Part shown: one piece after another, positions 60,293-64,000 of the stretch
Numbering within the stretch: position 1 is the stretch's first letter
Layout: every line of letters starts with the position of its first letter
NCBI GenBank assembly: GCA_023394415.1
Contig: JAEXAR010000040.1
Location: forward strand, 1-64,000
Source of the DNA: Bacteroidota bacterium
GTDB lineage: Bacteria > Bacteroidota > Bacteroidia > Flavobacteriales > Weeksellaceae
Length of the DNA: 64,000 nucleotides
Direction of reading: 5' to 3'
Position numbers and translations under genes: made by a program
The notes under the pieces: generated by a model
What the model saw: only the letters and a program-made list of their open reading frames with translations
Told to the model about the DNA's origin: nothing
The model's database searches: none

Positions 60293-61182
60293 TTATGAGA
60301 AATAGTGTTTCAGTAATAATTGTTAATTATAATACTTGTGAGCTATTAAGAGACTGCCTTCTTTCGGTTTATGCTCAAACTAAAGATTTAAGTTTTGAGG
60401 TAATTGTTGTTGATAATAACTCTTCAGATTCATCTAAAAGAGTTTTAGAGAACGAGTTTCCCCAGGTAAAGTCAATTTTTTCAGAGGTGAATTTAGGTTT
60501 TGGGAAAGCTAATAATTTAGGGGTAAAAAATTCCGAAGGCGATTTTGTATTTTTTCTAAATTCTGATACTGTACTTAAAAATAATGCTATAAAATTGTTT
60601 TATGATTTTATGCAGAAAAATGAGTCGAAATTGAGGATTGGTGCATTAGGTTGCCTACTAAAAAATTTACATGAAGATATAGGATTTTCTTATGGTTCAT
60701 TTCCTACTATTAAAAATGAATTTTTTTATATATTGGGGAAACTAAAAATAAGAAAGATAGAAGATCTTAGAAGTAAAGCAAAACTCCAATATTTTGATGT
60801 GGATTTTGTTTCGGGTGCAGCATTATTTATGAGAAAAGATGTATTTATGGAAATTGATGGTTTTGATTCCGAAATTTTTCTTTACTATGAGGAAACCGAT
60901 TTACAGAAAAGATTATATAACAAAAATTTTAGAAATATTATAATTACATCCCCATTAATTGTGCATTTGGAAGGAGGTAGTGCGAAAAGTACAAAAAAAA
61001 TATCTTTTAACACCCTATGTTTTTCACAAGAAAGTATGAATTATTATATCAAAAAACATTTTAAAGGGATAAATTATTACCTTTTCAGGACATATATAAT
61101 AGTAGATCGATTACTTTTTTTACCAAACAAGAAATTGTCATTTAGTGAGACTAAGAAGTTTATTAAAATACTCTTAAAATAA
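60289..61182 (+). CDS. Glycosyltransferase family 2
   Basis: 297 residues, GT-A fold: VSVIIVNYNTCELLRDCLLS and VIVVDNNSSDSS at the start, FFLNSDTVLKNNAI with the metal-binding aspartate near 90, and VSGAALFMRKDVFMEIDGFDSEIFLYYEETDLQKRL. It resembles rhamnosyl- or fucosyltransferases that build O-units. The start overlaps the wzx stop in ATGA. Confidence 0.9.
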   Translation: MIMRNSVSVIIVNYNTCELLRDCLLSVYAQTKDLSFEVIVVDNNSSDSSKRVLENEFPQVKSIFSEVNLGFGKANNLGVKNSEGDFVFFLNSDTVLKNNAIKLFYDFMQKNESKLRIGALGCLLKNLHEDIGFSYGSFPTIKNEFFYILGKLKIRKIEDLRSKAKLQYFDVDFVSGAALFMRKDVFMEIDGFDSEIFLYYEETDLQKRLYNKNFRNIIITSPLIVHLEGGSAKSTKKISFNTLCFSQESMNYYIKKHFKGINYYLFRTYIIVDRLLFLPNKKLSFSETKKFIKILLK

Positions 61183-61206
61183 ATAATTTAGAACCTGTTA
61201 ATCAAC

Positions 61207-62424
61207 ATGTTAATTAAAAAGCCAACAGATTTCAAACACTTTTATTTAAGCTACATATTGATGTTGTCTTTACCTATATTACCATTTATTGTTGGAGCTA
61301 AAGTACAATGGGCAACCCATGTATTATTGATATTTACACTGATTTTGGAAAGCAGGAAATTGATGATTTCAAAATACGGCAAATGGATTGTCTTACTCGT
61401 TATCTCCATAATAGTTTCGTTTTATACTTCGCTTAGTGCTGAATACAATTTAATTATACAATCCTTATTCTATCTCCTTACGCCCTATTTAATGATTGTA
61501 TTAGGTATTCAAATGGGAGTGGTTTTTAAAAAAGAATCAGATATTCTAAAATATATCGTTTACCACGGTACAGTCGGAGCTATGCTTTTTCTCATTGTAG
61601 GGATTTTCACGGCAGGATCAGCTTTATTTAATGATATTTACCAGTTAAGACATATAATTCTTTGGGGGTCTATTACCAATGTCATTGCAATTATTATACT
61701 TTTGTTTCACAATAAATTAGATCAAGTGATTGTGCAGAAAGCATCTTGGAGAAAAGTATTTATTGTGATTAATATATTGGCTTTGGCACTCACAGCCTCC
61801 AGAACGTATTATTTAATATTTTTTATATTTTTACTATTAGTGTTGTTTAGATATAGAAAAACCGCTTTTCTCAGTATTTCAGTTATTCTTTGCTTAGTAA
61901 TGGTTTTCATTTTATCTATTGAAACAGATAATCTTTTTATACTAAAGATTCAAAATGCAGTAAGTGAGATTTCTAACACGAGAGAGTTTTCTGGATATGA
62001 CGATGTTGGAGCGTATTACCGAGCTTATGAAACACAACAGGCAATGAAAACTTATAATTCTGGAACCGAGGCAGAGCTAATTTTTGGACACGGTTTAGAT
62101 AAACTAGTGGATTTAAATATTTATGTGGATTTAGCAGGTACAGAACGCAGATTTATACCTGTTTTACATAATGGATATGCTTACTTATTGATACGCACTG
62201 GGATATTGGGTGTGATTTTATTTGGATTATTTTTTTTAAGAGCATTTTTTATTAAAATAATAAATTCTAATACTAGTTTATATTATTTAATTTATTTAGG
62301 AACTTTAATATCACTAATAATTTCAAATTATGTAATTGGATCTTTTTTTTCTTCTGAAATGTTTTTTGGATGGGTGATCGTAGGACTTTATTTTTTATTA
62401 GCATCTAAACCTAAACTTACATAA
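61207..62424 (+). CDS. wzy: Wzy-type polysaccharide polymerase / O-antigen ligase-like protein
   Basis: 405 residues with ten to twelve predicted membrane segments and one large extracytoplasmic loop near residues 250-320 that carries RAYETQQAMKTYNSGTEAELIFGHGLDK and LHNGYAYLLIRTG, as in O-antigen polymerases. Assignment rests on topology and locus position rather than a strong motif; a ligase is the alternative. Confidence 0.8.
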   Translation: MLIKKPTDFKHFYLSYILMLSLPILPFIVGAKVQWATHVLLIFTLILESRKLMISKYGKWIVLLVISIIVSFYTSLSAEYNLIIQSLFYLLTPYLMIVLGIQMGVVFKKESDILKYIVYHGTVGAMLFLIVGIFTAGSALFNDIYQLRHIILWGSITNVIAIIILLFHNKLDQVIVQKASWRKVFIVINILALALTASRTYYLIFFIFLLLVLFRYRKTAFLSISVILCLVMVFILSIETDNLFILKIQNAVSEISNTREFSGYDDVGAYYRAYETQQAMKTYNSGTEAELIFGHGLDKLVDLNIYVDLAGTERRFIPVLHNGYAYLLIRTGILGVILFGLFFLRAFFIKIINSNTSLYYLIYLGTLISLIISNYVIGSFFSSEMFFGWVIVGLYFLLASKPKLT

Positions 62425-62433
62425 TTATTAAAA

Positions 62434-63123
62434 ATGAATTCAATACTATCAAAAATAATAACAAAGATTAAAGGTGGAAATTGGGAGCTCGACCCCAATC
62501 TCACAAGCGCGGAACTTATTAATCTTATTTTAAAGAAAGGATGGATGTATATTCGAGGTGTCTTAAGATTTGGAAGAATAAAGCCTGTAACGTTAATCGG
62601 AAGTAACGTTATAATTATTGCAAAAAATAAGATAAAAGCAAAAGGTGTTTTATCTATTGAAAGAAATAGCTATATTGATGCAACCTCCTCTGGAGGAATT
62701 GTCTTTGGAAATAATGTTTCTATTGGCAAAAATACAACTATAGAATGCTCAGGAACGCTTACGAATTTAGGAGTTGGATTAATTGTTTGAAACAATTTAG
62801 GGATGGGAGCTAGCTGCTTCTATGGATGTGCTGGTGGGATTACAATTGGTGATGATACTATATTTGGCAATTTTATTTCACTACATTCAGAAAACCATAA
62901 TTATAGTGATTTAGATATACCGATTAGATTACAAGGCGTTAACAGGCAAGGAATCAGCATTGGAAAAGACTGTTGGATAGGAGCAAAAGCTACTATTTTA
63001 GATGGTGTTAAAATAGGAAACGGTTGTATTGTGGCCACAGGTGCTGTTGTAACAAAAGGAAGTTATCCTGATTTTAGTATTTTAGGAGGTGTTCCTGCAA
63101 AAATAATATCAAAACGCAATTAA
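62434..63123 (+). pseudogene. Hexapeptide-repeat acyltransferase interrupted by one stop codon
   Basis: One frame runs from the ATG at 62434 to TAA at 63121-63123, broken only by TGA at 62788-62790 (LGVGLIV, stop, NNLGMGASCFYG). A single base change from GGA would restore a glycine in the beta-helix. The restored 229-residue protein has the left-handed hexapeptide repeats and the LbH ending DCWIGAKATILDGVKIGNG and GGVPAKII. Its job would be to add acetyl or another acyl group to a sugar of the repeat unit. A restart at 62803 could make the C-terminal half alone. Confidence 0.8.
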
Positions 63124-63126
63124 CAA

Positions 63127-64000
63127 ATGAAAAAAGTTTTACTTTTAGCTTATCAAGTTTCACCAACGAAGGGTTCAGAGTTTTCGGTGGCGTGGAATTA
63201 TATAAAATATATGTCAAAAGACAATCAATTAATTGTCTTGTTTGGGGTGTCGGATGAGCATCTTGGTGAGATTAATGAAATGCAGGAATATTTAAAGAAA
63301 AACATTGTTAAAAATGTAGAATTTATTGCAGTTCATGCAAATAAAAAAATCGAAAGGTTAAATTGGTTAAACCGCAGGGGTATATTCAATTATAGTTTTT
63401 ACATTGCATTTAAAGAATGGCAGAAACAAGCATATCAGGAGGCAAAAAAAATTATCGGAGATAAAGAAATTGATATAATACATTGTTTGGGACCTATAGG
63501 ATATAGGGAGCCTGGGTTTTTATGGAAACTGGATAAGCCCTACATATGGGGGCCAATAAGTGGTTTTAATAATGTACCGTTGAAAATGATGAGTGCCCTT
63601 CCAATGATTGGAAAAGCAAAACTTGGATTTAGAGCTATTGTTAATAATTTACAGATGCATTTCAGTAAAAGGGTTAAGAAAGCAATTATGAGATCTGATG
63701 TATTGCTTGCTGCAACGTCAGAAAATGCTGATGCAATTAAAAAAAAATTCAATAAGGATGCAATTGTTCTTGCAGAAAATGCTATTCATACAGAAATAGG
63801 ACTTGTTAACAATTCTAAATTTTCTTCAGAAAAAATTAATCTTATTTGGATTGGTAGTATAGATGCGCGTAAGTCTCTTATTATTTTATTAAAAGCCATA
63901 TCAAAAATTAAAAATAAAAATATAATCTTAAATGTGGTTGGTGATGGCCCTCTGAGAGCCAATATGCAGAAATTTTCTGAAGTTAACGGCATTTCGGATA
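63127..64000 (+). CDS. Glycosyltransferase family 4 (partial, runs off the window)
   Basis: The frame opens with ATG at 63127, three bases after the acyltransferase stop, and is still open at the last base. It reads MKKVLLLAYQVSPTKGSEFS, then IIHCLGPIGYREPGFLW, YIWGPISGFNNVP, and the start of the C-terminal GT-B domain at INLIWIGSIDARKSLIILLKA and NVVGDGPLR. The nucleotide-sugar-binding E-x7-E part lies beyond the edge. It likely adds a sugar to the repeat unit in the cytoplasm. Confidence 0.88.
   Translation, partial: MKKVLLLAYQVSPTKGSEFSVAWNYIKYMSKDNQLIVLFGVSDEHLGEINEMQEYLKKNIVKNVEFIAVHANKKIERLNWLNRRGIFNYSFYIAFKEWQKQAYQEAKKIIGDKEIDIIHCLGPIGYREPGFLWKLDKPYIWGPISGFNNVPLKMMSALPMIGKAKLGFRAIVNNLQMHFSKRVKKAIMRSDVLLAATSENADAIKKKFNKDAIVLAENAIHTEIGLVNNSKFSSEKINLIWIGSIDARKSLIILLKAISKIKNKNIILNVVGDGPLRANMQKFSEVNGISD

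Overview
The window looks like chromosome from a flavobacterium of the Chryseobacterium/Weeksellaceae type (inference). The DNA is AT-rich. Many genes are preceded by the Bacteroidetes -7 promoter element TAnnTTTG, with no strong Shine-Dalgarno sites. Gene content fits: ribosomal protein S16 with a long Ala/Glu tail, an OstA-like LPS-transport protein behind fur, an RNase P RNA of the usual bacterial type, and a Wza/Wzc polysaccharide locus. No tRNA, rRNA or CRISPR array was seen.

Layout. The left edge (1-124) is the right end of an IS3-family element. Housekeeping genes follow: kup, fur, ostA-like. An AT-rich accessory patch (about 4.5-7.3 kb) holds a secreted protein of unknown function, a headless HExxH metallopeptidase-like fragment, and four copies (two intact, two broken) of a small secreted protein. 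This resembles an orphan polymorphic toxin/immunity locus. From 7.4 to 43.5 kb the genes are mostly conserved and metabolic: aminotransferases, an amidase, yqgE, pdxH, hup, panD, an M3 peptidase, a bacteriophytochrome kinase with its heme oxygenase, rpsP-rimM-rnpB, a PPK2, valS, ribokinase, a leftward MacAB-like export operon (ATPase, two permeases, adaptor), nrdB and nrdA separated by a repeat-rich spacer, glyA and recX.

From 43.6 kb to the right edge runs one long rightward surface-polysaccharide locus: wza-wzc, an ABC exporter (wzm-wzt), genes for a UDP-diacetamido sugar (pglD-like, pglE-like, pglF-like), a second wza-wzc pair, GDP-mannose/GDP-fucose genes (manC remnant, gmd, fcl), flippase, polymerase, glycosyltransferases and an acyltransferase. 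It carries three lesions: wzt appears fused to a headless pglD by a deletion, manC has several frameshifts or stops, and the acyltransferase has one in-frame stop. Either the locus is decaying or the assembly is imperfect here.

The points most worth checking are the toxin/immunity-like array, the lesions in the polysaccharide locus, a ribonucleotide reductase with no visible ATP-cone in either subunit, a Fur protein without CxxC zinc motifs, and candidate leaderless promoters.
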